From Aphrocallistes beatrix (Eukaryota > Porifera > Hexactinellida > Sceptrulophora > Aphrocallistidae): a DNA stretch of 64,000 bases. A program made the translations under genes and the position numbers. The notes beneath the pieces are model-generated. The model saw only the letters and a list, made by a program, of their open reading frames with translations, did not search any database and was not told the origin of the DNA. Where the stretch lies: assembly GCA_963281255.1 (NCBI GenBank), contig OY725488.1:9211524-9275523 (forward strand). The letters run 5' to 3'. The stretch's first letter is position 1. Every line of letters starts with the position of its first letter. Below are positions 32,491 through 44,959 of the stretch, piece by piece.

Positions 32491-33088
32491 CAGGGGTGCT
32501 CAAACTTTTAAATCTACGGGCCACTTTAAAAATTAGGCTCCGCCTTACGGGCCACAAATCATAGATCGCCTCTGGCTTTAGTTTAATCATTTTTCAAGCT
32601 ATACTATTTGACCTCATATTGCATTAACAATGGATTCTACTTGTAAATTCAGGTTATTGACTTAAATTATAATCTTTTGAATGGATTCGAATCTTTTGAT
32701 GTCTCTTTTGAACTCAGCTTGTTTTCTAGCAAGTGGACAATAGTACTAAACCTAGATTTGGGTATGCTATGTACTCTTCATAGTAGAATAACATTGCAGA
32801 AAAATCTACCTAAACTACGAAATTTAGCTAATAAGAGTGATGATGTTGCTTGGATTTAACTAATAAATCAATATCTGCTTCTATATCAGTCGTTGCTAGA
32901 CGAAGACACTGCTCCAAATGTGAATCAGTGATGGTTGATCTAATATCTATAATAGTATCTATAATTATTTCTATATGGTGTTTAGAAAAAACAATCATTA
33001 TCTGACGATTGAAGCACGTCAATCTACTGTATAATATGAATAATGAAAACAAGCGAATTATCCGCGGGCCACCGTTTGAGCACCCTTG
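32491..33088 (-). mobile_element. hAT element with transposase C-terminal relic
   Basis: Ends CAGGGGTGCTCAAAC and GTTTGAGCACCCTTG, target duplication CTCCAAGG (32483-32490, 33089-33096). The minus strand retains the C-terminal hAT dimerisation motif TDSHLEQCLRLATT-(x)4-ADIDLLVKSKQ, like ZBED5- or GTF2IRD2-type hAT proteins. Internally deleted. Confidence 0.9.
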
Positions 33089-33254
33089 CTCCAAGGAATT
33101 ATACAGAGACGGAAACATTCAATCCGACCAGAGGGAATGGAAGGTTCACGAGCAAACATATCATTGAACTTGAACTGAACGAACTGAATGCAAAGTTTTT
33201 AAAGAATTTACACTGAACGAATGCTAATGGTTGCCGAACGGTAGTTAACTAACT

Positions 33255-33848
33255 CAGTGGTGGGGAACCTGGGACCGCGACTCTTTCCAAACACTCTATT
33301 ATGGATCTCGCTTGTTAGTGATTGCACAGTACAACCTCGCTAATCCGGACAGCTCTGTTCCAATGTTCGAAAAAATCGTTCGGATTAGTGAAATAACACT
33401 AATTCAATAGGGCATTAATTATAATAAATTTGTATTGTTAGACTATTAAGGATATTATTTCGCTATGATTGCCTATTTAACGATGTTTTTCAATCTTATT
33501 GATAGATTTACGTTTTTAACCTTTATTCAAAGCATGGGAGAGAATAATAATATATTTTGGGGGTTCGGATTGGCGAGGTTCGGACTATCGAGGGTGTACT
33601 GTATTACAAAATGGGCCCGCCTAATGTTGGTGTGAAATTGATGCTGAATATCAATATATTTTCTATAATCATTATATAATGATTCAATTTATTTACTTAG
33701 TTATTTTACTTTTTATAATTATAATTTTGTAGTTACGTTGCTTCCATATAAGTTTCTAATGTCAGTTCTTGCTATGGCCATGGTGGCGTGACCTAACAAG
33801 AACTGACAGATTTGTGGCCCACTTAAGGATTAAGGTTGCCCGCCACTG
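33255..33848. mobile_element. hAT MITE with nested pogo/Tigger-like MITE
   Basis: Outer ends CAGTGGTGGGGAACC and GGTTGCCCGCCACTG, target duplication AACTAACT (33247-33254, 33849-33856). Inside, 33327-33601 has ends CAGTACAACCTCGCTAATCC and ATCGAGGGTGTACTG followed by TA, typical of pogo/Tigger MITEs. Non-coding. Confidence 0.85.
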
Positions 33849-34430
33849 AACTAACTAAACGAACAGACGATTAATCCGTAACATTTGAAAGTGAACTGAA
33901 CGAACTGAACTGAATAAAGATAAATATTGATTCATAAAATAGAAATAGATCACTAAGAGTGTTAATTCCAGACATCCCTCACGGAATCATGTCTGCTTGC
34001 TGTACTTAAACAAAACCAGGGCCTCAAGAAGATCTGCCGACATCTTTGTGCGGGCGGGGCGACACAGTCTAGAGGTGAACGAACAGAACAAAATAAACAA
34101 ATTGGACGCTAGTGGAGTTGAAGTTAGGAAGTGAACGTGAAAAAACTGAACGTGCGTCAATTTGAAATGAAATGAATTGCGTTTATTCAGTCCGTTCATG
34201 AACCTTTCATTCCCTGAATCCGACCTGTCCTGCAAGGTGTTTAGTGGTATCCATGGTTGCATCTAGCCACTCCCTCAGGGGTCTGAACATATTTTGGACC
34301 TCCTTCACCCCCTCTGAGATTCAGAAGTCTAGCCAGCCCTGCAGGAGCCACCCCTCAAGGGGGCTAGCACCCTGAAAGGATGTCCACCTTCTTAACAACC
34401 CTCTGAGATTAAAGGATGAATCCAACCCTG

Positions 34431-35253
34431 GTGGTATGCCGTACGGTACTGGCAGGTCATTGTGTGCTATAGCTAGTAATGTAGTTGTGCTCTACAGAAG
34501 TCCTCAGTCAATCATTGAATAATACTTGCACAAACTCGATAACAAATTGTACAAACAAAGAGCACTAACATCTCATTAACATTTTCATTCTAGCGGATTT
34601 ACATACGTAACTATCTCTATAGAACAGAAGCAGAACAACTTAAAACTTGAATCAAATTCCATACTTTACAAGTACAGGTCACTGTTTAATCGGGCTACCT
34701 TTGGCAGGACCGCAATAGCTCTCACACATAGAAGTTAATACAAATTATTTTCGGTTTATAGGGTTCACTGCTTAATCGGGCCAAAATGTCCTCTTTTTGA
34801 GTATTTGTTTGTCCGAATTAATTGAAGAATTGGAAAGTAGAGATATGTAATTGGCATGGAGGTCTCAAATGATGAGTTTATGATATATTGCGGAGATCTA
34901 AAGACGAAATTTTCACACCTCTGGGACAAAAAGACAAATTTTCACACCTATTTTATACAATGCATTCAAACTTTGACTGCAAGGATGTGTATCAAGTGGA
35001 TAGATAGTATTGATATCTCAGAGGTAAATGTTAGGAGTTCGCTTACAGTTTTGGCACTTAAATAATCAGCATAGACTGAAATATTGATATTTCACACCTC
35101 TGGTTAGTATGTTAATAGAGCTGCACATATCGGCCAAACAGCGATAAATACTGCCCACTTCAATAATAAATGAATTTCAAATTTTCAAATGAAATTAAGT
35201 GCATTCGCAATAATTTCAGGGAATTTGGGGAAAAAGCAACACTATTGCAGAAC
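34431..35253. other. Intergenic, weak MITE traces
   Basis: Two stretches (34678-34710 and 34760-34830, CACTGCTTAATCGGG...) resemble a decayed pogo-like MITE also seen near 57560-57690. No gene supported. Confidence 0.35.
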
Positions 35254-36420
35254 GGATCGCCGGAATTTGTCCTAAAAAAGTACTGGAATTTGTCCTAAAA
35301 TTCTGTATACTGGAATTTGTCCTAAAGAAAATCGAATATTGGAATTTGTCCTAAAGAAAATCGAATATTGGAATTTGTCCTAAACTTTAAAAACTGGAAT
35401 TTGTCCTAAACTTTAAATACTGGAATTTGTCCTAAACTTTAAATACTGAAATTTGTCCTAAACTTTAAATACTGAAATTTGTCCTAAACTTTAAATACTG
35501 GAATTTGTCCTAAACTTTAAATACTGAAATTTGTCCTAAACTTTAAATACTGAAATTTGTCCTAAACTTTAAATACTGGAATTTGTCCTAAACTTTAAAT
35601 ACTGAAATTTGTCCTAAACTTTAAATACTGAAATTTGTCCTAAACTTTAAATACTGAAATTTGTCCTAAACTTTAAATACTGGAATTTGTCCTAAACTTT
35701 AAATATTGGAATTTGTCCTAAACACTAAGTTGTTATTAAATTGTACTACCTAATGCTTGGAAATATTGGTGTTTAATATGACAATTATAATATCAGAAAT
35801 GAGACTAAAAGATAGTAGGATTATGATAAAAAATAATGAAAATATAACTCTTGATTTTTGGAAATTAACTCGAATAGATTCGTAATTTTATCGATTTTGG
35901 CAATGGATGGGCAGGAATGCTTTCTAAATAATGCACATCTTAGATAAATACTATTTTCACATTCTCTAGATTTTACATAGCGAAAACCTTCGCATTCATA
36001 GTTGATTGAATTTAGCTTTTTACCTTCGACCACTGAATATTCCATTATATGATTGAAAGAAATATAAATAATATTGATAACTACGAAATATCACTAGTTT
36101 ATATACGTATATAAGTACATATATTGTATGTATTGTTTAGATTTGACAGAATCAATACGAGACACAACGTCTTTGAAAGCTTTTTGGAATTAATTAATGG
36201 AATCACTAATATAATTTGTGTAAAGCATTCAACAGACATGGAAGTGTCATATCAAAACCGCTCTATTAATGTTTAAGATTATCCAGTACTTTGAATTTAG
36301 GACAAATTCCAATGTTGAATTTTATTTAGCACAAATTCCGGGATTCCATTTTAGGACAAATTCCAGTACTTAGAGTTTAGGACAAATTCCAATGTCAGTT
36401 AAGGCAAATTACGGTTTCCC
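35254..36420 (-). mobile_element. Foldback element with GGAATTTGTCCTAAA array and a FLYWCH fragment
   Basis: Flanked by TGCAGAAC (35246-35253, 36421-36428). The empty site is at 42144-42151 in the paralogous flank of N3. The left arm (35263-35730) is 18 copies of a unit of about 26 bp with core GGAATTTGTCCTAAAC. The right arm (36290-36410) has about five inverted copies. The outer ends are only loosely inverted (GGATCGCCGGAATTTG against GGGAAACCGTAATTTG). The middle carries a FLYWCH-like reading frame. Confidence 0.85.
35821..36045 (-). pseudogene. FLYWCH-like zinc-finger fragment in foldback element
   Basis: 74 codons starting MEYSVVEGKKLNSINYECEG. The order GF-RYV, then SIYLRCALFRKHSCPSIAKI fits the FLYWCH fold, with Tyr-Leu-Arg-Cys at the usual W-R-C and a C after eight residues; the final H-x-H is not evident. 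FLYWCH domains are common in Mutator-like transposases and in host proteins that bind DNA. The remaining parts of either are absent. It may be functional as a small protein, or a decayed capture. Confidence 0.5.
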
Positions 36421-36531
36421 TGCAGAACCATTCAAACTGTATTACATGACTTAATTCAAAATTAGGTTGAAATTTGAGGTAAAGAAATTTAATAGAAATA
36501 AACGAACACATGACTAGACAATAGATACAGG

Positions 36532-38250
36532 TTAGTAACTTTGGAATGTAAAGTTAGGATTTTTTGACACAATAAATATTGTCCCTGAATGGGACACAGC
36601 AATGCCACGCGGTTCAATGAATTCTCCGCTTGACTTCCCTTTCTTCCCTAGCGAGTGTATTAGCTCTCCGGAATGTGTGAATATTTTGATAGTGTCATTT
36701 CCCCAGTCACTAATCAAGATATTCATATCTGGATCCAAACAGAAGAAGAATGGTGTATTAACCAAACAGTTCGGTTCATATCCTTGAGAGACACAGGAAG
36801 TGAGCATATTTCCACTCCTGGAGAATATTCTCACGCAGTTTGGACTCCAGTCTAGTACCACCAGTGTATCTGGAATCAGTTTCACGTCTTGAGGGACGCG
36901 AAGGATTCCTGTCCCAATACAGGATTTGAAACAGAGGTTACCTGAGAATACACTCACTCTGTTGTTCCACGAATCTGCTATGAACACATCTCCATTCCTG
37001 TCTACACATAATCCTTTAGGAGCATTTAGCTCTCCTTCAGCTCCTCCTTCAGTTCCAGCTCTGTTGATTAGTTGGAGAGTGTCTTTATTGATTTGGAATA
37101 GAGAGTTGTGTCCCCAGTCTGTAACGAAGATGAATTCTTCTGTTACTGCTATTCCATATGGTCCACTGAGTACTTCCTGTCCAAACTGAGTAAGGAACTC
37201 TCCTTGGAAGGACAGTACCTTTACACAGATGTTACCTAAATCAGCTATGTAGACTTTCTGATTTATTTCGTCCAATGCTAATCCTCTGGGAAATTTGAGT
37301 TCGTTATTTCCTGTTCCTAGCTTCACAGCTGACACGACGGGTTTCTTCTTAGCGGTGTAATCGGGACATTTACAGGTGACGACATCTCCAAACTCAAAGA
37401 TTTGAGATTGGAGGGTTGCTAGGGACGGACATTGGAATGTTATTGGAGGGAGTTTAGTTGTTGTCTCTAGCTCCTTCTGTCCCTGTTGGTACAGCTGTCC
37501 TGCTTGCTGGTGCAAGGGGAGATTCAAGTTAGCCTAAAATGGAGAGAATTGGAATATATTCAGACAAGAAGAAAAAGATTGGGAAATTTGAATAATAAAT
37601 TGCATTGATAAATCTCTGCGGACAAATGACACTGCAACTGTATTCAAATACTAACCAAAAGTGTGAAAATGTGTATATATATATAAAAGCTAATAATCCA
37701 TAGTTAGACTCAAGCCTATTTTAAAGCAGAAATCAGTGGATATTTTTGAAAATCCACGGATTTCTGGTTTCTTCTCTGAGGTAAAGAATTTCAGAAAAAT
37801 ATAACATTTAATGCTACAGAATTCAGAAGTGACAATTGTTAAAGTTAAAGTTCACTGTTTAGAGACATACAGTGAATGTGCGAACCGAGAAATGAAAGCG
37901 AATAAGCTACTCCAGAATCTATTTCAATCGGAATGGAGACAACTGCTAATCATCACAACTTTCTAAGCTAAATACGCAGTCTTAAATAGTTCATTGCTAG
38001 AGAGACTGACCTTTAAGCTGAGTTCTGCCATGTGTCGCTGTGCTCTGAGCAACTCTTCCAGAGCTTCAATGCGAGTCTTCTCTTTGTTCAGGAACTCCTC
38101 TCGCATCTGGACTACCTTCTGGAGGAGGGCGTCCTTCCTCTGGATCAGCTGTTTGATCAGCTGATTGAACATGCGTTCTATCTGCTCTGCGACACGGTTG
38201 AAGTGTGCCATGGTGTCACTGGGAGCAGGTGGTGGCATATTAGTGGCCAT
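36532..38250 (-). CDS. Coiled-coil/NHL-propeller protein N2
   Basis: Exons 38250-38011 (80 codons, MATNM... to SLK) and 37533-36532 (333 codons, ANLNLPLHQ to TFQSY), phase 0. About 413 aa, intact. It differs from N1, N3 and N4 mainly at in-register blade positions: ELKFPRG, LSGPYG, TDWGHNSL, ELNAPKG, ADSWNNRV, ILRVPQD, LDWSPN, SDWGND, EPRG. The upstream 4.2 kb is a duplicate of that upstream of N1. The foldback element at 35254-36420 sits 110 bp past its stop. Confidence 0.85.
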
Positions 38251-40113
38251 TTTTGTCTTCAGTTTTGTTAGATTCAATTGAATAGAAAGAATATAGTTTA
38301 TCCTAGAAACTTTCTCTAATATATGTAATCTGAGAATGCCATAATACGTCAATGGTTGCTATGGTAACCTGGGAATGCTATCTTATTTGCGTAAGTAGAA
38401 GCAACTCAGATTTCTCATTTGCTATCTTTACAAGTGCTGACATCATCTTACTACGAGACAATATGTTCTAACATTGATTATATGCAGTGTAACATTGATT
38501 TAGTAATGTTGACGCGGAACGACATGAATTATTACTAAATTAGGGGCTTGATCATTGGCATCCTAATATCTTCATCTTCCAACTTGCACACAGTTCATCA
38601 GCTAGATCTTATAGTTGAACAATAAGGAAGTCTAGACTAGAACATATACATACCATGGATGCATGAAGCAAGCGAATAGCTAACATTCTGTTATTTAGGG
38701 GCAATGTAAATGTATTATTTGTATGGAAGTTGGTTGATTGATAAATTTGCTATGACTCATCTAACTATAAATCTCAGCCATTATTTAACCTTAAAACTTA
38801 TCATAACCAATTGTTATTATAAGTTTCACTATCTTAAATCTCTATCATAAGAAAGTAGGTCAGTTTAGGTAGAATTTAATTTGAAAGGTACAGTTGAGTT
38901 AGATCAAGAATACAGCAATAAGCTTCTAACTACTCTAGAATGAGCTGAACTAGTGACAAGGTGTTAGTGAGTTAGTTAGTTGGGTGGAGCTGTCATCTAA
39001 CCTCCGATAGGTAAATCGAAAGGGGCAACCGGCAGATCGATACGTCCGATCGGTAGATCGAGAGGGGTGAGCACATCGAGGTGTGTGGAGAGAACTTCCT
39101 TCCGAGAAGAGTTCTTGTTGGAAGAGCTGAGCTGTTTGCCAATCATCTTACTGCTGAGTTAGTAGTTGAGAAGAGAGAGTAAAGTTGAGTGGAGTAGAGA
39201 GATGATTGGAGTGTATTCTTGATCGAACTGATCTCACTCAGAATCCGTTCTTATTTATACTCGTGTGCGTTGCTAAGGGGTTGATTGAGGTATGTCGAGT
39301 GGCAGGTTGAATATAATGCTGCATTGTAGAACGTATGTACAGTTGAATACCAATGGAGTAGCTTGACAACGAAACGGTTAAGTAACAGACCACAGAGAGT
39401 ATAAATAAGACACATATTTGACAGTTGAACAAGCACTCTCTCTCCTCTGCTCCACTATTCAACGGTCTTTGTGTATGACTGTGGAAGAGTGGAACAGCAT
39501 TCCAATCTCTACATCAAACTCTCTCTACATTCCAGTGTAGCAGTAGCGTTGCTGTGTTGCTACAGCAGTGTTTTCATTGGCTTATGAGACATTCCTGCAA
39601 CAAAATACTCCACCTAATCTGCTTGAATTATCTAAACTCATCGTACAATAAGCTCATAAGTCCATACCATTAACTGCAATATAGTGAGATCTATCCATAG
39701 TGATGCAACACTGAATTTAGCATTAACTAGTTCCTAGTCAAGTTTAAGATGAATAGACATGTATCCTATAAGCTGAGTGGACCAACTGGAAGTTTTACGA
39801 CAAACTGGACATTCCTGGACAGTAGTTAATAAAAAAACTGGACATCTTTTAAATTGAAATTATATTACGTATAGAAATAGTGTAACATGAATAATAGTAA
39901 CTAACTGGAATAGAAGTATTGTCAAATGCAATATAAGTACGTACGCATACTATATTATGCTAGAGAAATGCCTCATCTTTCTGTACAGTGTACATCCAAA
40001 TACATAATGACATCTACAGCAGTGTTATGACGGCGGAGGTAGTGAATATGACAACCAATTTGAAATTTGCATGAGAGGATTAAAATTCAATGGCACTACG
40101 ATTTGCTCCAAGG

Positions 40114-40700
40114 CAGGGGTGCTCAAACTTTTAAATCTACGGGCCACTTTAAAAATTAGGCTCCGCCTTACGGGCCACAAATCATAGATCGCCTCTGGCT
40201 TTAGTTTAATCAATTTTCAAGCTATACTATTTGACCTCATATCGCATTAACAATGGATTATACTTGTAAATTCAGGTTATTGACTTAAATTATAATCTTT
40301 TGAATGGATTCGAATCATTTGATGTCTCTTTTGAACTCAGCTTGTTTTCTAGCAAGTGGACAATAGTACTAAACCTAGATTTGGGGTGTACTATGTATTG
40401 TACATAGTAGAATAACATTGCAGAAAAATCTACCTAAACTACGAAATTTAGCTAATGAGAGTGATGATGTTGCTTGGATTTAACTAATAAATCAATATCT
40501 GCTTCTATATCAGTCGTTGCTAGACGAAGACACTGCTCCAAATGTGAATCAGTGATGGTTGATCTAATATCTATAATTATTTCTATATGGTGTTTAGAAA
40601 AAACAATTATTATCTGACGATTGAAGCACGTCAATCTACTGTATAATATGAATAATGAAAACAAGCGAATTATCCGCGGGCCACCGTTTGAGCACCCTTG
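40114..40700 (-). mobile_element. hAT element, duplicated copy of 32491-33088
   Basis: Same ends, same CTCCAAGG duplication (40106-40113, 40701-40708) and same transposase C-terminal relic (92-codon frame at 40452-40730). One original insertion copied by the segmental duplication. Confidence 0.9.
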
Positions 40701-40866
40701 CTCCAAGGAATTATACAGAGACGGAAACATTCAATCCGACCAGAGGGAATGGAAGGTTCACGAGCAAACATATCATTGAACTTGAACTGAACGAACTGAA
40801 TGCAAAGTTTTTAAAGAATTTACACTGAACGAATGCTAATGGTTGCCGAACGGTAGTTAACTAACT

Positions 40867-41478
40867 CAGTGGTGGGGAACCTGGGACCGCGACTCTTTCC
40901 AAACACTCTATTATGGATCCCGCTTCTTAGTGATTGCACAGTACAACCTCGCTAATCCGGACAGCTCTGTTCCAATGTTCGAAAAAATCGTTCGGATTAG
41001 TGAATTTGTTCCGATTAGTGAAATAACACTAATTCAATAGGGCATTAATTATAATAAATTTGTATTGTTAGATTATTAAGGATATTATTTCGCTATGATT
41101 GCCTATTTAACGATGTTTTTCAATCTTATTGATAGATTTACGTTTTTAACCTTTATTCAAAGCATGGGAGAGAATAATAATATATTTTGGGGGTTCGGAT
41201 TGGCGAGGTTCGGACTATCGAGGGTGTACTGTATTACAAAATGGGCCCGCCTAATTTTGGTGTGAAATTGATGCTGAATATCAATATATTTTCTATAATC
41301 ATTATATAATGATTCAATTTATTTACTTAGTTATTTTACTTTTTATAATTATAATTTTGTAGTTACGTTGCTTCCATATAAGTTTCTAATGTCAGTTCTT
41401 GCTATGGCCATGGTGGCGTGACCTAACAAGAACTGACAGATTTGTGGCCCACTTAAGGATTAAGGTTGCCCGCCACTG
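40867..41478. mobile_element. hAT MITE with nested Tigger-like MITE, duplicated copy
   Basis: Counterpart of 33255-33848; the inner element is at 40939-41231. This copy carries a short extra repeat (TTCGGATTAGTGAATTTG region) near 40990-41015. Confidence 0.85.
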
Positions 41479-42254
41479 AACTAACTAAACGAACAGACGA
41501 TTAATCCGTAACATTTGAAAGTGAACTGAACGAACTGAACTGAATAAAGATAAATATTGATTCATAAAATAGAAATAGATCACTAAGAGTGATAATTCCA
41601 TACATCCCTCACGGAATCATGTCTGCTTGCTGTACTTAAACAAAACCAGGGCCTCAAGAAGATCTGCCGACATCTTTGTGCGGGCGGGGCGACACAGTCT
41701 AGAGGTGAACGAACAGAACAAAATAAACAAATTGGACGCTAGTGGAGTTGAAGTTAGGAAGTGAACGTGAAAAAACTGAACGTGCGTCAATTTGAAATGA
41801 AATGAATTGCGTTTATTCAGTCCGTTCATGAACCTTTCATTCCCTGAATCCGACCTGTCCTGCAAGGTGTTTAGTGGTATCCATGGTTGCATCTAGCCAC
41901 TCCCTCAGGAGTGTGAACATATTTTGGACCACCTTTACCCCTTCTGAGATTCAGAAGTCTAGCCAGGCCTGCAAGAGCCACCCCTCAAGGGGGCTAGCAC
42001 CCTAAAAGAATGTCCACCATCTTAACAACCCTCAGAGATTTAAAAACTGCCCCACTTCAATAATAAATGAATTTCAAAATTTCAGATGAAATTAAGTGCA
42101 TTCGCAAAAATTTCAGGGAATTTGGCGAAAAAAGTAATACTATTGCAGAACCATTCAAACTGTAATAAATGACTTAATTCAAAATTAGGTTGAAATTTGA
42201 GGTAAAGAAATTTAATAGAAATAAAAGAACACATGACTAGACGCTAGATACAGG

Positions 42255-44351
42255 TTAGTAACATTGGAATGTAAAGTTAGGATTTTTTGACACAATAAAT
42301 ATAGTCCCGGAATGGGATACAGCAATGCCACAGGGTTCAATGAGTTCTCCTCTTGACTTCCCTTTCTTCCCTAGCGCGTGTATAAGCTCTCCGGAATGTG
42401 TGAATATCTTGATAGTGTCATGTCCCCAGTCACTAATCAAGATATTCATGTCTGGATCTAAACAGAAGAAGGATGGTCTATAAACCAAACATTTCTGTTC
42501 ATATCCTTGAGAGACACAGGAAGTGAGCAGGTCTCCACTCCTGGAGAAAATTCTCACGCAGTTAGGACTCCAGTCTAGTACCACCAGTGCATCTGGACTC
42601 AGTTTTACGTCTAGAGGTAAGTTAAAGATTCCTGTCCCAATACATGATTTGAAAAGGAGGTTACCTGAGAATACACTCACTCTGTTGTTCCAACAATCTG
42701 CTATGAACACATCTCCATTCCTGTCTACACATAATCCTTTAGGAGCATTTAGCTCTCCTTCAGCTCCTCCTTCAGTTCCAGCTCTGTTGATTGGTTGGAG
42801 AGTGTCTTTATTGAATTGGAATAGAGAGTGGTGTGTATAGTCTGTAACGAAGATGAATTCTTCTGTTACTGCTATCCCATATGGTCTCCTGAGTACATCC
42901 TGTCCAAACTGAGTAAGAAACTCTCCTTGGAAGGATAGTACCTTTACACAGATGTTACCTAAATCAGCTATGTAGACTTTCCGAGTTATTTCGTCCAATG
43001 CTAATCCTCTGGGTATTTGAAGCTCGTTATTTCCTGTTCCTAGCTTCACAGCTGACGCAACGGGTTTCTTCTTAGTGGTGTAATCGGGACATTTCCAGGT
43101 GACGACATCTCCAAACTGAGAGATTTGAGATTGGAGGGTTGCTAGGGACGGACATTGGAATGCAATGGTAGGGAGTTTAGTTGTTGTCTCTAGCTCCTTC
43201 TGTCCCTGTTGGTACAGCTGTCCTGCTTGCTGGTGCAAGGGGAGATTCACGTTAGCCTAAATTGGAGAGAATCGGAATATATTCAGACAAATATAAAAAA
43301 GTTTAGAAAATTTTGATTAATGCATTGATAAATTTCTCTAGACAAATGAGAGTGCAACTGTATTAAAATACTAACTAAAGGTGTGAAAATGTGTATATAT
43401 AAATGCCAATAATGCATAGTTAGACTCTAGCCTATTTTAAAGCACAATGTTCTTGGAGATTCGTCCCAGTTAATCGGAATGGATGTTATTTTTTTCCCTC
43501 TTCTTATCCATAATACAAAATCCTCGAATTTGTAGACTCCATTATGAGAACAAATATTGTCATGTTCCATTCCTCAATTGATGAGTCCTGCATTCTGATT
43601 GGTGGCATGATATGGGTGTGTTTCATTGCAGGCGCTGGACGGGCTGACAAGAGACACAGAGCGCCGTGTGAAGGACTCCGCCCTCCTCATCCTCCCGTGC
43701 GTCACCTGCTTCATCCACACCTCCCGCTTCCGGCAGGCCCGCCTCCAGACGCTGGAGATGCTGCGCCTCATCTCGGACGGTCCCATCCTGGAGCGCGTGG
43801 TGCCGCACATCATCTACTTCCTGCGGGAGGACAGGCTTGGGGGGGAGGAGGCTGTGGTGAGGACGCTGGCCGTGGAGACACTCTCGCACTGTGTCTCCCG
43901 GACCAGGACAAGCAAATGAAGGAACTGACAATTGCTAAGGTTACAAAACATGTTCTGAGAGTAAAACAGTGAATGTGCGAACCGTGAAACGAAAGCGAAT
44001 AAGCTATGGTCTCCAGAATCTATTTCAATCGGAATGGAGACAACTGCTAATCATCACAACTTTCTAAGCTAAATACGCAGTCACAAATAATACATTGTTA
44101 GAGAGACTGACCTTCAAGCTGAGTTCTGCCATGTGTCGCTGTGCTCTGAGCAACTCTTCCAGAGCTTCAATCCGAGTCTTCTCTTTGTTCAGGAACTCCT
44201 CTCGCATCTGGACTACCTCCTGGAGGAGGGCGTCCTTCCTCTGGATCAGCTGTTCGATCAGCTGATTGAACATGCGTTCTATCTGCTCTGCGACACGGTT
44301 GAAGTGTGCCATGGTGTCACTGGGAGCAGGTGGTGGCATATTGGTGGCCAT
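42255..44351 (-). CDS. Coiled-coil/NHL-propeller protein N3
   Basis: Exons 44351-44112 (80 codons) and 43256-42255 (333 codons), phase 0, donor AAG|GTCAGT. About 413 aa, intact. Blade variants: ELQIPRG, LRRPYG, TDYTHHSL, ELNAPKG, ADCWNNRV, IFNLPLD, LDWSPN, SDWGHD, EPCG. The intron (43257-44111) has had part of its ancestral sequence replaced by a foreign GC-rich gene fragment on the opposite strand. UBE2Q-like gene Q2 ends about 610 bp upstream on the same strand. Confidence 0.85.
43631..43919 (+). pseudogene. HEAT-repeat exon fragment resembling VPS15/PIK3R4, inside N3 intron
   Basis: A GC-rich island preceded by a splice acceptor (GTTTCATTGCAG, AG at 43630-43631 region) reads about 96 codons in one plus frame: ALDGLTRDTERRVKDSALLI, then ARLQTLEMLRLISD, ILERVVPHIIYFLRE, VRTLAVETLSHCV. 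This matches the HEAT region of VPS15 (IALDRIVPYL... VRxxAxRTLTxC pattern from memory), the regulatory subunit of the VPS34 lipid kinase. Some flanking intron came with it (from about 43445). No other exon is present. It replaces about 100 bp of the intron found in N2. Likely inserted during repair or carried by a transposon. Confidence 0.55.
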
Positions 44352-44959
44352 TTCTGTGTTCAGTTTTGTTAGGTTGAATTGAATAGAAAGAATATATTTG
44401 ATCCAAGAAACTCTCTCTAATATATGTAATCTGAGAATGCCATAGTCAATGGTTGCTATGGTAACCTGGGAATGTTATATTGTTGCATGAGTGGAATGAG
44501 TTCAGATATCCCAGTTTCTACATTACAAATGCTGACATCATCTTACTTAGAGATATTCTGTTCTAACACTGGCATTATTTCTGAATTTATTTTTATGTTA
44601 TGTGAATAAAATATTTCTGAGAAAAATTATGCATTGTTTCAAAAAAATGTTCTTCACAGAGATTCTGTGCTGTGTCACAGGCTAGGAATGTGGAGTAACT
44701 CCCATTAATTTTATATTTTTAAATGTTTTTTAATGTCTATGAGGGGGTTTTCATCACTAATTTGTTGTGTTAACAAACTTGGAATATTTGTGCATATATT
44801 AAACTGACTGACAATAAATTTAATATAACTAAAACAAAATACAAACAAATACAAAATTGAATTCTGGAAAGAAAACAATTAAATTGCAAATCATCTAATT
44901 TGTGCAGGAAGGCGTGAGTTGCAATTTTGGAAGAGAGCTCCTATCTACGCTGAAGTCAT
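44352..44959. other. Spacer between Q2 and N3
   Basis: Matches 52375-52877 between Q4 and N4 over most of its length, apart from indels. It must hold the N3 promoter and the Q2 3' region. No separate gene. Confidence 0.5.

Larger units (their letters stand above)
30250..34430. repeat. Segmental duplication, left copy
   Basis: From the N1 intron and exon 1 through two hAT elements to about 34430, the sequence matches 37870-42050 at an offset of about 7.62 kb, including transposon insertions and their target duplications. The duplication therefore postdates those insertions. Outside the listed elements I see no gene between 30627 and 34430. Confidence 0.9.
37870..42050. repeat. Segmental duplication, right copy
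   Basis: Counterpart of 30250-34430. Differences are small indels and point changes. The LTR-like sequence and both hAT insertions are shared. No gene other than N2 exon 1 in it. Confidence 0.9.

Noticed and set aside
35263-35730. CRISPR-like direct repeats
   Set aside because: Units of about 26 bp are contiguous with no unique spacers, and the inverted partner array, TIRs and target duplication show a foldback transposon in a eukaryote.
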